Below are positions 52,340-62,206 of a stretch of DNA of 64,000 nucleotides, piece by piece. Numbering within the stretch: the stretch's first letter is position 1; each line of letters starts with the position of its first letter. Source of the stretch: Pedobacter roseus (GTDB lineage: Bacteria; Bacteroidota; Bacteroidia; Sphingobacteriales; Sphingobacteriaceae). A program made the translations under genes and the position numbers. The notes beneath the pieces are model-generated. The model saw nothing but the letters and a program-made list of their open reading frames with translations. It had not been told where the DNA came from and made no database searches. The DNA lies in assembly GCF_014395225.1 (NCBI RefSeq), contig NZ_CP060723.1, forward strand, positions 372,001 through 436,000, in the 5' to 3' direction.

Positions 52340-52794
52340 ATTTTCAACGAACTATACTGCTATCTGGCGCATCGCCAAAGTGAGCCGGCATAAAAACATA
52401 TACTTCCGTCAAAGTTGAAATTTAGTTCCCTACTTAAAGTTTCAAAAGCAACAAGACAGCCACGGTTGAATAGGTGATCCGATCTTCTTAAAGTTAATAA
52501 TCTGTTAGCATTGGTTAAGAAATGATTGTTTACAAATACTAAATATAGTTTACTTTGGTTTGTCTTCCCGACAACAATGAACAATAGGAATTTATAAAGA
52601 AAATATTTGCTTTTCGATTTTATTAATTAAGTAATAATCGCTGGTTAGCCGTCTTCAGGTTTTGACCAGAATAAGAAACAGGATATTAATTACAGCGGAT
52701 ACAATTTAAATCTTCGATAAACATACTAACGCTCAAAGTCTCCATACCAGCAAAATCTCACTAATACAACAAAATAAACTAAAAACTATTAATT
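52340..52794. other. Leader region upstream of susC 2
   Basis: 455 bases, AT-rich, with no supported gene. No perfect TAnnTTTG box was found; TTTACTTTGG near 52550 is the closest. A long 5' leader before susC is usual in Bacteroidota, but no riboswitch fold was recognised by eye. Confidence 0.4.
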
Positions 52795-55700
52795 ATGAAG
52801 TTAAATCTCTACAAAAGAAGAATGGAGAGGAGCATCAGCAGAATTGCGATACTGTTACTCTCGGTAATCTTTTGCAACGCCCGGGCCAGCTCGGCAGAAG
52901 GCGGAAAATTACCCCTATTAATAACTATGGTAAAAAATCAGCAAAAAGCCATAGTTGTTAAAGGAACAGTAAAGGAAAAAACCAACGGAAAAACTATGCC
53001 CGGCGTTAGCGTATCTGTTAAAGGAACTTCGACCACAGTTTCTACAGACGCCAATGGACAGTATCAGATCTCGGCACCCGAAAACGGTACCCTGGTATTC
53101 AGATTTATAGGTTTTAAAACAATGGAAACACCTGTTGAAGGAAGAGCGCGGATAGATGTTGCCTTAACTGAAGATGCTGCACAGCTTAACGAAGTAAATG
53201 TAGTTTCGACAGGTTACCAGGTTTTAGACCGGAAATTATTTACCGGTTCGGCAACACTGGTTAAGGCATCAGATGCACAGCGTAATGGTGTGCCTGATGT
53301 AAGCAGGATGTTAGAAGGGCAGGTTGCAGGGGTAAGTGTACAAAACGTTTCGGGTACATTCGGGGCCGCTCCAAAAATACGGGTACGTGGTGCAACATCG
53401 CTTTCAGGCGATAATAAACCACTTTGGGTAGTAGACGGAATTATTTTGGAAGATGTGGTCAACATTTCTAACGATGCTTTATCAACAGGCGATGCCAATA
53501 CACTGATCGGTTCATCTGTTGCCGGTTTAAACCCCGATGATATTGAGAGTTTCAGCATTTTAAAAGATGCTGCCGCTACCGCTCAGTACGGTGCCCGCGC
53601 TATGAACGGTGTGATTGTAATTACCACGAAAAAAGGACGCGCAGGCGAGGGCGCACCTAAAATTTCGTATACAGGGAATTACACCACCTATTTAAAACCG
53701 CAATATTCGAGTTTCGATATTATGAATTCGGCGGAGCAGGTGGGGGTATTAACAGAACTGGATAACAAAGGTTTTTTTAACCATGCATCAGCATCAAGAG
53801 GTGCCGATGGCGGTATTTTCTCTAAGTATTACAATTCATTGTACGATTATGATGAGGCTACCCAAACATTTAAAACCAAAAATGATATTGCCACGCGCAA
53901 AGCATTTTTACAAAGATATGCTGAAGCCAATACCGATTGGTTTGATCTCTTGTTTAAAAACTCGTTGTTACAGGAACATTCAATAAGTATTAATGGTGGA
54001 ACAGAAAAATTTCAGACTTATGCTTCAACATCTTACCTGCATGACAGTGGTCAAACCTTAGGTAATGGTGTTGACCGTTATACCGGTAATTTTAGGGCCA
54101 ATGTGAAAATGAGCGACAAATTGAGTGCTGAGGTGCTAATAAACGGCTCAATCCGCGATCAAAAGGCACCGGGTACGTTAAATCGTAATTCAGACCCGGT
54201 TTATGGTACCTATTCAAGGGATTTTGACATCAATCCTTATTCTTACTCTTTAAATACCAGCCGTGCGTTAACTGCTTTTGATCAGAATGGAAACAGAGAG
54301 TATTTTACAAAGAATTATGCCCCTTTTAATATTTTAACAGAGCTTGAAAATAACTATTTAAAATTAGGTCAGATCGATTTAAAAGTGCAGGGCGGAATTA
54401 AATACCAGATCATTCCATCACTAAAATATTCAATTGACGGTGCTTACCGTTTTGCCAAAACCGAACGCCAAACCTATATCCTCGAAGGTGCCAACCTGGC
54501 TCTGGCCTACCGCGCAGATCAGGATGCAACCACAATCGGATCAAACAAATACCTGTACAGCGATCCCGATCAGCCTTATGCCGATCCCACAGTAGTATTG
54601 CCTGATGGTGGTTTTTATAATACCCAAACCGATAATCTTAAAAACTTTTATTTCCGCCATAACCTGGAATTCGATAAAACCTTTAATGTAGACCACAGGT
54701 TGAACGTTTTCGGATCAATGGAAGTTCGTTATATCGATCGTCAGGCCGAAAATTTTGACGGGGTAGGTTACCAGTACGAAAATGGAGGGGTGGTTAACCC
54801 CAGTTACAAATACTTCAAATTTGCACAGGAATCGGGCTTCCCCTATTATGGAATGGCTACCTACAGAGATCGCTTTTCTGCATTTTCGCTAAGGGCCGCC
54901 TACTCTTACAAAGATAAATATAGCTTTAATGCCACCACACGCTACGATGGATCCAATTTATTGGGCAGTAGCAGAAGGGCAAGATGGTTACCAACCTGGA
55001 ACGTTTCGGGCGCATGGAATATAGATCAGGAATCTTTCTGGCCTAAAAACAACATTTTAAGTTCTGCCAGGGTAAGGGCAACCTACGGTTTGGTGGCCAA
55101 TTTGGGCAACGCCAATAACTCATCTGCTCTTTTCTATAATCAGATTACCAGAAGACCTTACGAAAACGAAAAGGAAACAGCAACTTACATCTCCAGCTTG
55201 GAAAACTCTGAGCTTACCTGGGAGAAGCTAAAGGAATTTAATTTAGGTGCCGATTTAACCTTGCTTAACGACAGGCTTAACCTAACTGTTGATTTATACA
55301 AAAGAAACATTTATGACCTGATCGGGAGCATCCGTACATCGGGTATTGGCGGGCAGTTTACAAAAAATGCCAATTATGCCGATATGAGTGCCAAAGGTTT
55401 AGAGTTTACGGTTGCGGGCAACCCCATTAAAGGAACTGATTTTAAATGGCGGACCCAGTTTAATTTCGCTTTCAATAAAAACGAAATCACCAATCTTCAG
55501 GTTAGTCCGAATATATTTAGTTTGATTGATGCAGATGGCGGTGCGCTTATGGGTTACGCACAAAGGGGACTTTTTTCGCTTCAATTTGCCGGTTTAGATC
55601 ACGATAACGGTTATCCTTATTACATCGATCAAAATGGGAAAAGGAATTCAAACGTAGATTTACAAAGTACAAAAACCGCATTTTTGAAATATGAAGGCCC

Positions 55701-56247
55701 GGTTGATCCCACTTTCACAGGCGGCTTTTATAACCAGTTCCGCTATAAAGCCTTTACACTTTCGGCGCTGTTTACCTTTGCAACCGGTAACAAGGTGCGT
55801 TTAGGAAATGTTTATTCTGCTACCTATCCTGATTTTTACGCCATGTCTAAAGATTTGCTTAACCGGTGGATCAAACCCGGCGACGAGCAGTTTACCAACG
55901 TACCGGCACTGTTAGATTCATACCAAACAGGTACGCAGGTTAAAGATGTTAACGGCAATACCATTTCTGCAGTATATCCTTACAATCTATATAATTTCTC
56001 TTCAGAAAGGGTAGCCAGTGGCGATTTTATCAGGTTTAAACAGATTTCGCTGGGTTACGAACTTCCCAAGGAGTTTTTGAGCAAACTGAAAATTGCCTCA
56101 GCGCAAATTTCGTTTGTAGGCAACAACCTTGCCCTGTTATATTCAGATAAGAAGCTTAACGGACAGGATCCGGAGTTTTTTGCCTCAGGCGGCGTAGCAC
56201 TGCCAATACCAAAACAATATACTTTATCACTTAAAGTTGGTTTTTAA
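52795..56247 (+). CDS. SusC/RagA family TonB-linked outer-membrane transporter (system 2)
   Basis: An 1150-aa protein has a signal peptide (cleaved near CNARASSA), a carboxypeptidase-regulatory-like domain (residues about 55-125, KGTVKEKTNGKTMPGVSVSV), a plug (VVSTGYQVLDRKLFTGSATL, RMLEGQVAGVSVQNVSGTFG, DAAATAQYGARAMNGVIVIT) and a barrel ending SLKVGF. It begins a four-gene operon with SusD, a zinc metallohydrolase lipoprotein and a DUF4302 lipoprotein. That company points to a peptide, protein or glycoprotein-type substrate rather than a simple glycan. Confidence 0.95.
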   Translation: MKLNLYKRRMERSISRIAILLLSVIFCNARASSAEGGKLPLLITMVKNQQKAIVVKGTVKEKTNGKTMPGVSVSVKGTSTTVSTDANGQYQISAPENGTLVFRFIGFKTMETPVEGRARIDVALTEDAAQLNEVNVVSTGYQVLDRKLFTGSATLVKASDAQRNGVPDVSRMLEGQVAGVSVQNVSGTFGAAPKIRVRGATSLSGDNKPLWVVDGIILEDVVNISNDALSTGDANTLIGSSVAGLNPDDIESFSILKDAAATAQYGARAMNGVIVITTKKGRAGEGAPKISYTGNYTTYLKPQYSSFDIMNSAEQVGVLTELDNKGFFNHASASRGADGGIFSKYYNSLYDYDEATQTFKTKNDIATRKAFLQRYAEANTDWFDLLFKNSLLQEHSISINGGTEKFQTYASTSYLHDSGQTLGNGVDRYTGNFRANVKMSDKLSAEVLINGSIRDQKAPGTLNRNSDPVYGTYSRDFDINPYSYSLNTSRALTAFDQNGNREYFTKNYAPFNILTELENNYLKLGQIDLKVQGGIKYQIIPSLKYSIDGAYRFAKTERQTYILEGANLALAYRADQDATTIGSNKYLYSDPDQPYADPTVVLPDGGFYNTQTDNLKNFYFRHNLEFDKTFNVDHRLNVFGSMEVRYIDRQAENFDGVGYQYENGGVVNPSYKYFKFAQESGFPYYGMATYRDRFSAFSLRAAYSYKDKYSFNATTRYDGSNLLGSSRRARWLPTWNVSGAWNIDQESFWPKNNILSSARVRATYGLVANLGNANNSSALFYNQITRRPYENEKETATYISSLENSELTWEKLKEFNLGADLTLLNDRLNLTVDLYKRNIYDLIGSIRTSGIGGQFTKNANYADMSAKGLEFTVAGNPIKGTDFKWRTQFNFAFNKNEITNLQVSPNIFSLIDADGGALMGYAQRGLFSLQFAGLDHDNGYPYYIDQNGKRNSNVDLQSTKTAFLKYEGPVDPTFTGGFYNQFRYKAFTLSALFTFATGNKVRLGNVYSATYPDFYAMSKDLLNRWIKPGDEQFTNVPALLDSYQTGTQVKDVNGNTISAVYPYNLYNFSSERVASGDFIRFKQISLGYELPKEFLSKLKIASAQISFVGNNLALLYSDKKLNGQDPEFFASGGVALPIPKQYTLSLKVGF

Positions 56248-56258
56248 ACAGCATAACA

Positions 56259-57731
56259 ATGAAATTGAATCATACAAAAACTTTATTTCTTGCACTAGTC
56301 GCATTGCTTACCACACAATCGTGCAATAAATATTTAGATACAGAACCAGATAACAGAACTGAAATCAATACGATTGATAAATTGTCTCAATTGGTTACTA
56401 CTGCTTATCCAGACCGCGATTACCTGTATTTTACAGAAGCGGCTTCCGATAATTCAGAAGATAAAGGGAACGGTGTTGGCGATTTAACCAATGTAATTTC
56501 TACTCCTTATGCCTGGCAGGATTTTATAGGAAGCGATACCGGTTCGCCAACGGCTTATTGGAATGCCTGTTACGAAGCTATTGCAGCTGCCAATCAGGCG
56601 CTCGAATCGATAGAAAAAAATAATTTCGGAAGTGCCGCATTACCTTACAAAGGCGAAGCTTTGGTGGCCAGGGCTTATGCACATTTTATGCTGGTTAACT
56701 TTTTTGCCAAAGTATATGAAATTAACGGCGCCAACAATTCGCCTGGTATACCCTATGTAACCCAGCCCGAAACCAAGGTAATCCAGAATTATGAAAGAGG
56801 AACAGTAGCCTCCACCTATCAGAAAATAGAAGACGATTTAAAAGCAGGAATGGCTTTATTGAACGGAACTGCTTACGAAGTTCCGAAATATCATTTTACA
56901 CCTGCAGCAGCCAGTGCATTTGCAGCCCGCTTCTATTTATTTAAAGGAGAGTGGCAGAAAGTTGTCGATTTTGCCACTGCCACAGTGCCTGCTGGCGATT
57001 TTCTAAGCAATATCAGGCCCATCAATACCACTTTGAGAACTTACGGTACTGCAGAATTCAATTTGGCTTTTACCCGTTCCGATCAAAAATACAACCTGTT
57101 GCTGGCCACAACTTATTCGCTTTTTCAAAGACAGAATACTCCAAGACAAGGCTATGGACAAAATCTTGTTAAGATGTTTGGGGTAAACTACAATTTTACA
57201 GGCAAAGCAACCGGGCATAAAATTCTGTTTAACGGGGTACCTAACTATACCACCTATAAGTATAAAGAGCTGTTTTTCAGAACAACCCCTAACGCACCAA
57301 GCGGTGTGCCATACATTATGATGCCGCTTTTTACTGCTGATGAAGCGTTAATGAACAGGGCAGAAGCTTATGCAGAATTAGGACAATTGGATAATGCGGT
57401 AAAGGATATCAATACTTTTTACAGCACCAGAATTTTATCTTACAGCCCCGCAACTGATGCGGCCACAGTGGCAAGGCTATCTACTTTTTATAATCTTCCT
57501 GATCAAAAACAGGCCGTGATCAAGACCATTTTAGAAACCAAGAAATTCGAGTTTTTACAGGAAGGAATCAGGTGGCTGGATATTATCAGAAGGGGTTTGA
57601 CTGTAGTGCACAACAAGTACGATAGCAATAACGATCAAACATTTCTAGAGTTAAAAGCCGGCGATAACCGCAGGGTTTTCCAGATTCCAGAAGAGGCTAA
57701 GCTTTCGGGCGTGCCATTAAATCCAAGATAA
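56259..57731 (+). CDS. SusD/RagB family nutrient-binding lipoprotein (system 2)
   Basis: A 490-aa protein with a lipobox ending LTTQSC and the SusD fold: NAAYEAIAAANQALESIEKN-type N-terminal helices (here YWNACYEAIAAANQALESIE), GEALVARAYAHFMLVNFFAK, and the C-terminal ETKKFEFLQEGIRWLDIIRR. It starts 11 bases after susC 2 and is the surface lid of that transporter. Confidence 0.94.
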   Translation: MKLNHTKTLFLALVALLTTQSCNKYLDTEPDNRTEINTIDKLSQLVTTAYPDRDYLYFTEAASDNSEDKGNGVGDLTNVISTPYAWQDFIGSDTGSPTAYWNACYEAIAAANQALESIEKNNFGSAALPYKGEALVARAYAHFMLVNFFAKVYEINGANNSPGIPYVTQPETKVIQNYERGTVASTYQKIEDDLKAGMALLNGTAYEVPKYHFTPAAASAFAARFYLFKGEWQKVVDFATATVPAGDFLSNIRPINTTLRTYGTAEFNLAFTRSDQKYNLLLATTYSLFQRQNTPRQGYGQNLVKMFGVNYNFTGKATGHKILFNGVPNYTTYKYKELFFRTTPNAPSGVPYIMMPLFTADEALMNRAEAYAELGQLDNAVKDINTFYSTRILSYSPATDAATVARLSTFYNLPDQKQAVIKTILETKKFEFLQEGIRWLDIIRRGLTVVHNKYDSNNDQTFLELKAGDNRRVFQIPEEAKLSGVPLNPR

Positions 57732-57748
57732 TTAAATTAAATAAAGTC

Positions 57749-59161
57749 ATGAAAAATAATTTAATCAAAACTTTCTTAGCACTGTTCCTTGTCATCATGA
57801 TGTTCTCATGTAAAAAGGAAGCGCCTTTAAATGCTGAAAACAGTACTATAAACCTGGATAATCCAGTTGCCAATACCGAGTTGGACCAATGGTTAAGAAC
57901 CACCTTTTTAGATGAGTACAATATTGATGTGGTTTACCGTTACAACAGATTTTTGCACGGTAACGATAAAGATATTGCTGCGGTAAACGTAGATAAGGTA
58001 AGACCACAAATGGAAAACATTTTACAGGGCTTTATTTTACCTTACCGTAAAATTGCAGGGCCAACCTTTATTAAGAGGCTGGTGCCCAAACAATTTGTGC
58101 TTTACGGATCGCCATCGTATAATACTGATGGATCAGCAATTGCAGCTACTGCATCTGCAGGCCGCAACATTACCATGTATAATGTGAATAATTTTGATGT
58201 AAACAGTGCTGCCGCCAATTTCGATAAATTAAGGACCATCCATCACGAATTTACACATACTTTAAATCAGATTGTGCCGATGCCGGCAGATTTTCAGACC
58301 ATTACAAAGTCTACTTATCTGGCTACCTGGACAACCACACCTGATGCAACCGCAAGGGCCAATGGTTATGTAACCAGTTATGCATCATCATCACCTTTCG
58401 AAGATTTTGCAGAAACAACCGCATATTTACTCGTAAATGGTCAGGCCTGGTTCGATTTAAGGGCTTCAGGTGCAGGCGCAGCTGGTAAGGCTGCCTTAAA
58501 GGCAAAAGAAGCAAGTGTGGTGCAATATTTTACTGTTAATTTAGGTGTCGATTTCCGTGCTTTACAACGCGAAATTCAAGGTATTGTTAGGGACGGGTAC
58601 AAATATATCCCCACCAGTTTTGGCTACTTTGTTGGGCAGGATTTAGGTGCTACAGCAGATAAGGCGATTTTGAGAACCCTCACCATCAACCTCGAAGATG
58701 CATTGTATGTTAAGTATGGTATTTCTACTGAATTTGCTACTGCCTACAATAATTTTAAAACACAGGTGGCCGCCAGTCCGGCATTTTATGCTTATCACGT
58801 AGATAACATACAATTGCGGTTCGAAAGCGCGACCTCAATGGTGGTGAGACTGGCCTTTACAGGAACCCAAAATATAGGGCCTACACAATATATGGCTGAT
58901 TTTTCTTTCTCGTTTACTTCCAACTCAAATACCGGAGAGCTGGTGTTTACTAAAATTGCACAGGGTACAGGTACAACCTTTGGTAATGCCACCCAGTTTC
59001 TTACCGCATTTACCAACACCTTGCAGCCTTACCTAACAGGTAAAACTTTTATTGCAGATTGGATCCCTAAAAATGTATCAGTTACCGATTTTAATACTTT
59101 CGGCGGTTTTTATGTTAAGGGAAACCCTGCAAATTATTTTTACGGCCAATTTGCTTATTAA
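57749..59161 (+). CDS. Substrate-import-associated zinc metallohydrolase lipoprotein
   Basis: A 470-aa protein with a lipobox ending MMFSC and a zincin motif H166-E167-F-T-H170 (TIHHEFTHTLNQ), with a downstream acidic site in SSPFEDFAETTAYLLVNG. This fits the family of HExxH lipoproteins encoded with SusCD pairs. It begins 17 bases after SusD 2 and is probably displayed on the cell surface, cutting the substrate before uptake. A beta-rich C-terminal domain (about 330-470) may bind substrate. Confidence 0.9.
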   Translation: MKNNLIKTFLALFLVIMMFSCKKEAPLNAENSTINLDNPVANTELDQWLRTTFLDEYNIDVVYRYNRFLHGNDKDIAAVNVDKVRPQMENILQGFILPYRKIAGPTFIKRLVPKQFVLYGSPSYNTDGSAIAATASAGRNITMYNVNNFDVNSAAANFDKLRTIHHEFTHTLNQIVPMPADFQTITKSTYLATWTTTPDATARANGYVTSYASSSPFEDFAETTAYLLVNGQAWFDLRASGAGAAGKAALKAKEASVVQYFTVNLGVDFRALQREIQGIVRDGYKYIPTSFGYFVGQDLGATADKAILRTLTINLEDALYVKYGISTEFATAYNNFKTQVAASPAFYAYHVDNIQLRFESATSMVVRLAFTGTQNIGPTQYMADFSFSFTSNSNTGELVFTKIAQGTGTTFGNATQFLTAFTNTLQPYLTGKTFIADWIPKNVSVTDFNTFGGFYVKGNPANYFYGQFAY

Positions 59162-59212
59162 CATAAAGAAAGTCATTCAGCATTTTATCAACACCGATAA
59201 AAAATTAAATAA

Positions 59213-60559
59213 ATGAAAAAACTATTATTTCTATATATATGCCTGTTGAGTTTAGCAGGCTGTAAAAAATCAGATTTTGAATCTAACTTCGAGCAATCGC
59301 CCGAAGCAAGGTATCAGGAAGAGCTTATAAAAGTGAATACGGCTTTAACCGGGGCTGGCAATGGCTGGGTGGTTAATTTAGCTACCCAGGCTGGCGGCGG
59401 TTATGCGTTTTACATGACTTTTGACGGCGCGAAGCAGGAAGTTAAAATGTACGGCGATTTGAATGATAATACCGCTACAAGGATCGGTACCTCAACCTAC
59501 AGGGTAAAGGCCGATGTGGGTGCAACATTGATTTTTGATACCTACAATTATATTAACTGGCTTCAGGATCCTAATCCTGCTGCATTTGGCGGCGATAGGG
59601 CTACCGGCTTTAAAAGTGATGTAGAGTTTACTTTTGATCATAGCACGGCTGATAGTTTGGTTATGATCGGAAAGAAATATAAACAAAAACTATCTATGGT
59701 AAAGGCGACAGCTGCACAAAAGGCAATTTATGAAGCTGGCGGTTATAAGGCGGTTATAGATAACTTTAAGAGTTTTTTTGTAGCCAAAAATCCATACATA
59801 GAAATTTCCACAGGAGGTAAAAATATTAAGGTCGCAATTTCATTAAATACTTCAAACACGGTATTGTCTGGTAAAAGAGTTACCTTTTTAAATGTGGGCG
59901 ACGATGGTGTTTCCACATCTGTTATCGGAAAATATTCTACAACCCTTGATGGAATTAATATTTTAAATGAAGGTTTGGTTTATCAGGGGATAAGATTTGT
60001 TAAGTTTGCTTTAAAAGACGCCACAACCATTGTCCTTTATGATAATACAGGAAAGGAGTACGCCATTAAATATAGTACAATACCCATCTTCCCATTGTCT
60101 CAACTATTTGGCAAGGTTTATACCAGTCTCTCATTGGTAAATGCCACAACCTATCCGGGTTGGGGTGCCGATTATGTAACAAGAAGGGCCACAGCAGCCA
60201 GAGAAATGCTGGTAACCAATAAGTTTGGACTTACCCTGGCTGAGATGTATTACACTTTTAATTTTGTGACTAGAACGATGGTATTAAAGGTAAATCAACC
60301 TCAAAATGGTACACTTTACGTAGCCAATATTACCTATGGTTTTACAAAAAGTGATGCAGGGGTATTTAAATTTACCTATCAAACGGCTGATACCAATGGC
60401 GCTGATATTTATCCGAACTTGGCAGCATTGCTTGCGCAACGCTTAAATGTTGACAATTTTACAATAGATTATTTTGTAAATCCAACAACAGGCGAAGTTT
60501 TGGGACAATTTAAAAGTGTTCAGAACCCTACTTTTACTTTCTCGGGTTCGCTTCAATAA
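59213..60559 (+). CDS. DUF4302 family lipoprotein
   Basis: A 448-aa protein with a lipobox ending LSLAGC, then FEQSPEARYQEELIKVNTAL and NGWVVNLATQAGGGYAFYMT, the typical start of DUF4302 proteins. The mature part is beta-rich. It follows the metallohydrolase gene by 51 bases and closes the SusCD operon at a strong terminator. DUF4302 proteins occur next to such metallohydrolases; they are presumed surface binding proteins. Confidence 0.88.
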   Translation: MKKLLFLYICLLSLAGCKKSDFESNFEQSPEARYQEELIKVNTALTGAGNGWVVNLATQAGGGYAFYMTFDGAKQEVKMYGDLNDNTATRIGTSTYRVKADVGATLIFDTYNYINWLQDPNPAAFGGDRATGFKSDVEFTFDHSTADSLVMIGKKYKQKLSMVKATAAQKAIYEAGGYKAVIDNFKSFFVAKNPYIEISTGGKNIKVAISLNTSNTVLSGKRVTFLNVGDDGVSTSVIGKYSTTLDGINILNEGLVYQGIRFVKFALKDATTIVLYDNTGKEYAIKYSTIPIFPLSQLFGKVYTSLSLVNATTYPGWGADYVTRRATAAREMLVTNKFGLTLAEMYYTFNFVTRTMVLKVNQPQNGTLYVANITYGFTKSDAGVFKFTYQTADTNGADIYPNLAALLAQRLNVDNFTIDYFVNPTTGEVLGQFKSVQNPTFTFSGSLQ

Positions 60560-60590
60560 TTTATTTTAAATTTCTTTGTACGATTACTGA

Positions 60591-60625
60591 AAATGGATCT
60601 TTTTAAAAAGAAGATCCATTTTTTT
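60591..60625 (+). terminator. Intrinsic terminator of the susCD 2 operon
   Basis: AAATGGATCTT (60591-60601) and AAGATCCATTT (60611-60621) form a perfect 11-bp stem with a 9-nt loop, running into TTTTTTT. The rest of the gap 60560-60876 holds nothing else recognisable. Confidence 0.9.
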
Positions 60626-60876
60626 ATACCTGCTTTTTTCAGGTGACCTTATGTTACTGAAAGTATTTTTATAAACTTTTGTGCAGATATACTAAACTTT
60701 ACCTTCTCGTCGTTTGAAGTATTTCTACATTTAAAAATGACCGCTAACCAAACGCTAAATCAAAGTTTTAATCCACTATTTAAAGCAAATGCTTCTCAGG
60801 GATGCCTCAAGAGTAGTTAAAACTCAACTTACCAAAAAAGTAATCAACCTACTATTATTTACCTATAAAAACCTTT

Positions 60877-62007
60877 ATGAAGACAAAAAGTACCCTTTTA
60901 AAGCGCCTTACCGTGCTCAGTTTGTTATTATTAACCATTGGATGTAAAAAAAAGGAGATGGAGCCAGTAGAAACCGGGCCAACTACACCTGCTTATTCTT
61001 TTACCGGTACTACTGCCGACGAACTCATGTTTGAAGACGGCGAGGCCATGTCTGTTATGACCAACGAAAGCAGACGATTCAATGTTAACAATGTATTGCG
61101 GGTAACGGCCGTAAACAATACCACCATTGAAGTGGCGAATTTTGCTCCTGTTGATATTACCGATGCCACCATTCTGGCCACTATTAAAGGTCAGCCCCAA
61201 AAAATCCAGCTCTTACATATTGGAACCATTAAAGGGCATCGGATCAAGCAGATACCCTATCCCTTTATCGGCGGGCAGACCGAATACCTGGATGTTAATG
61301 GTAAAACTGTAGATCTGTCTGCTTATAAAACCAATGGTATTTTTCCTGCTGATATCAGTTTTGAATTTTCGGGCACTACGCCATTAATTGAGAAGCTTAA
61401 AAAGTTGAGCATCATCAAGTGGCAACCCAAAATGCACGATTTTGATCCGGATAATTTAGATAATAACTGGCTCGACGAACCGACAGCAAAACAGTTCAGG
61501 ATGTTTACCGGTTTCATGATCAATTTCGCCTACATGTACACCGATGCCACCATGAAAAGCCGTATCGTTAATGAATATGTTATCGGGAATGATGGTGTAA
61601 CCCCATTAACTACTGCCGAAAAGGAAGCCGACTGGATCAAGGCACAAACCCGTACCCAAATCAACTGCGGTTTAACCGATACGCGTAAAGTTACTGGACT
61701 GGGTGGAGGAAGTACTTTTGGTATTGCAGATTGGGTTACTTTAAATTTTATGACCGAGAGTTATACTACGCCTTTTCACGAAATGGGCCATGTATTGGGT
61801 TATAACCACAGCTCATCAATGACCTATCCACAAAATAACAGGGGAAATGTGCCCGTATTTATGGCCAGACAGAATGAAATGAATGCTGCTAAAGATTTCC
61901 CTGTAAGATTAGACAATTATTATAAACCCGATGATATTCCTTCGCCTAAACCAAAATCAACTGGTTTGGTTAGAATGGAAAAAATGAGCGACAGATGTAT
62001 TCAATGA
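60877..62007 (+). CDS. Metzincin-like zinc metallopeptidase, lipoprotein
   Basis: A 376-aa protein with a lipobox ending LLTIGC and the extended zinc motif H301-E302-M-G-H305-V-L-G308-Y-N-H311, followed almost at once by a Met (SSSM315TYP) that may serve as the Met-turn. Normally the Met-turn is further away, so the loop is unusually short. It sits 317 bases after the susCD 2 operon behind a terminator, so it has its own promoter, but its location and lipoprotein nature suggest that it works with that system in extracellular protein breakdown. Confidence 0.85.
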   Translation: MKTKSTLLKRLTVLSLLLLTIGCKKKEMEPVETGPTTPAYSFTGTTADELMFEDGEAMSVMTNESRRFNVNNVLRVTAVNNTTIEVANFAPVDITDATILATIKGQPQKIQLLHIGTIKGHRIKQIPYPFIGGQTEYLDVNGKTVDLSAYKTNGIFPADISFEFSGTTPLIEKLKKLSIIKWQPKMHDFDPDNLDNNWLDEPTAKQFRMFTGFMINFAYMYTDATMKSRIVNEYVIGNDGVTPLTTAEKEADWIKAQTRTQINCGLTDTRKVTGLGGGSTFGIADWVTLNFMTESYTTPFHEMGHVLGYNHSSSMTYPQNNRGNVPVFMARQNEMNAAKDFPVRLDNYYKPDDIPSPKPKSTGLVRMEKMSDRCIQ

Positions 62008-62030
62008 TCTAAAATAACTCGGTTTTAGAA

Positions 62031-62062
62031 ATCTTTATGGGGACGCGCATCCCCATAAAGAT
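62031..62062 (+). terminator. Perfect 13-bp hairpin after the metallopeptidase gene
   Basis: ATCTTTATGGGGA (62031-62043) pairs fully with TCCCCATAAAGAT (62050-62062) around the loop CGCGCA, starting 24 bases after the stop codon. There is no T tail. It may terminate, or protect the 3' end of, the mRNA. Confidence 0.6.
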
Positions 62063-62206
62063 ACACCTGGATTAGTCATATTTGATTTATGAAATTGGAG
62101 GATAAGCTTTGTCGCGATTCCCCCCTTAAGATGTCTGGAATGTGCCTGACAAATTGCCGCATTCAGGGCTATATTTGGATAACATTTACCTTAAAATCAT
62201 TTACCT

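Noticed and set aside
51991..52347. The minus-strand MRAYASL heptad frame through the 21-bp array
   Set aside because: Differences between units change amino acids in this frame (M/I, L/F, A/D/V), unlike the plus-strand frame, so it is the less likely coding reading.
52360..52584. A 74-residue minus-strand frame between the minisatellite and susC 2
   Set aside because: No domain, no promoter, and it lies in the expected leader of susC 2.
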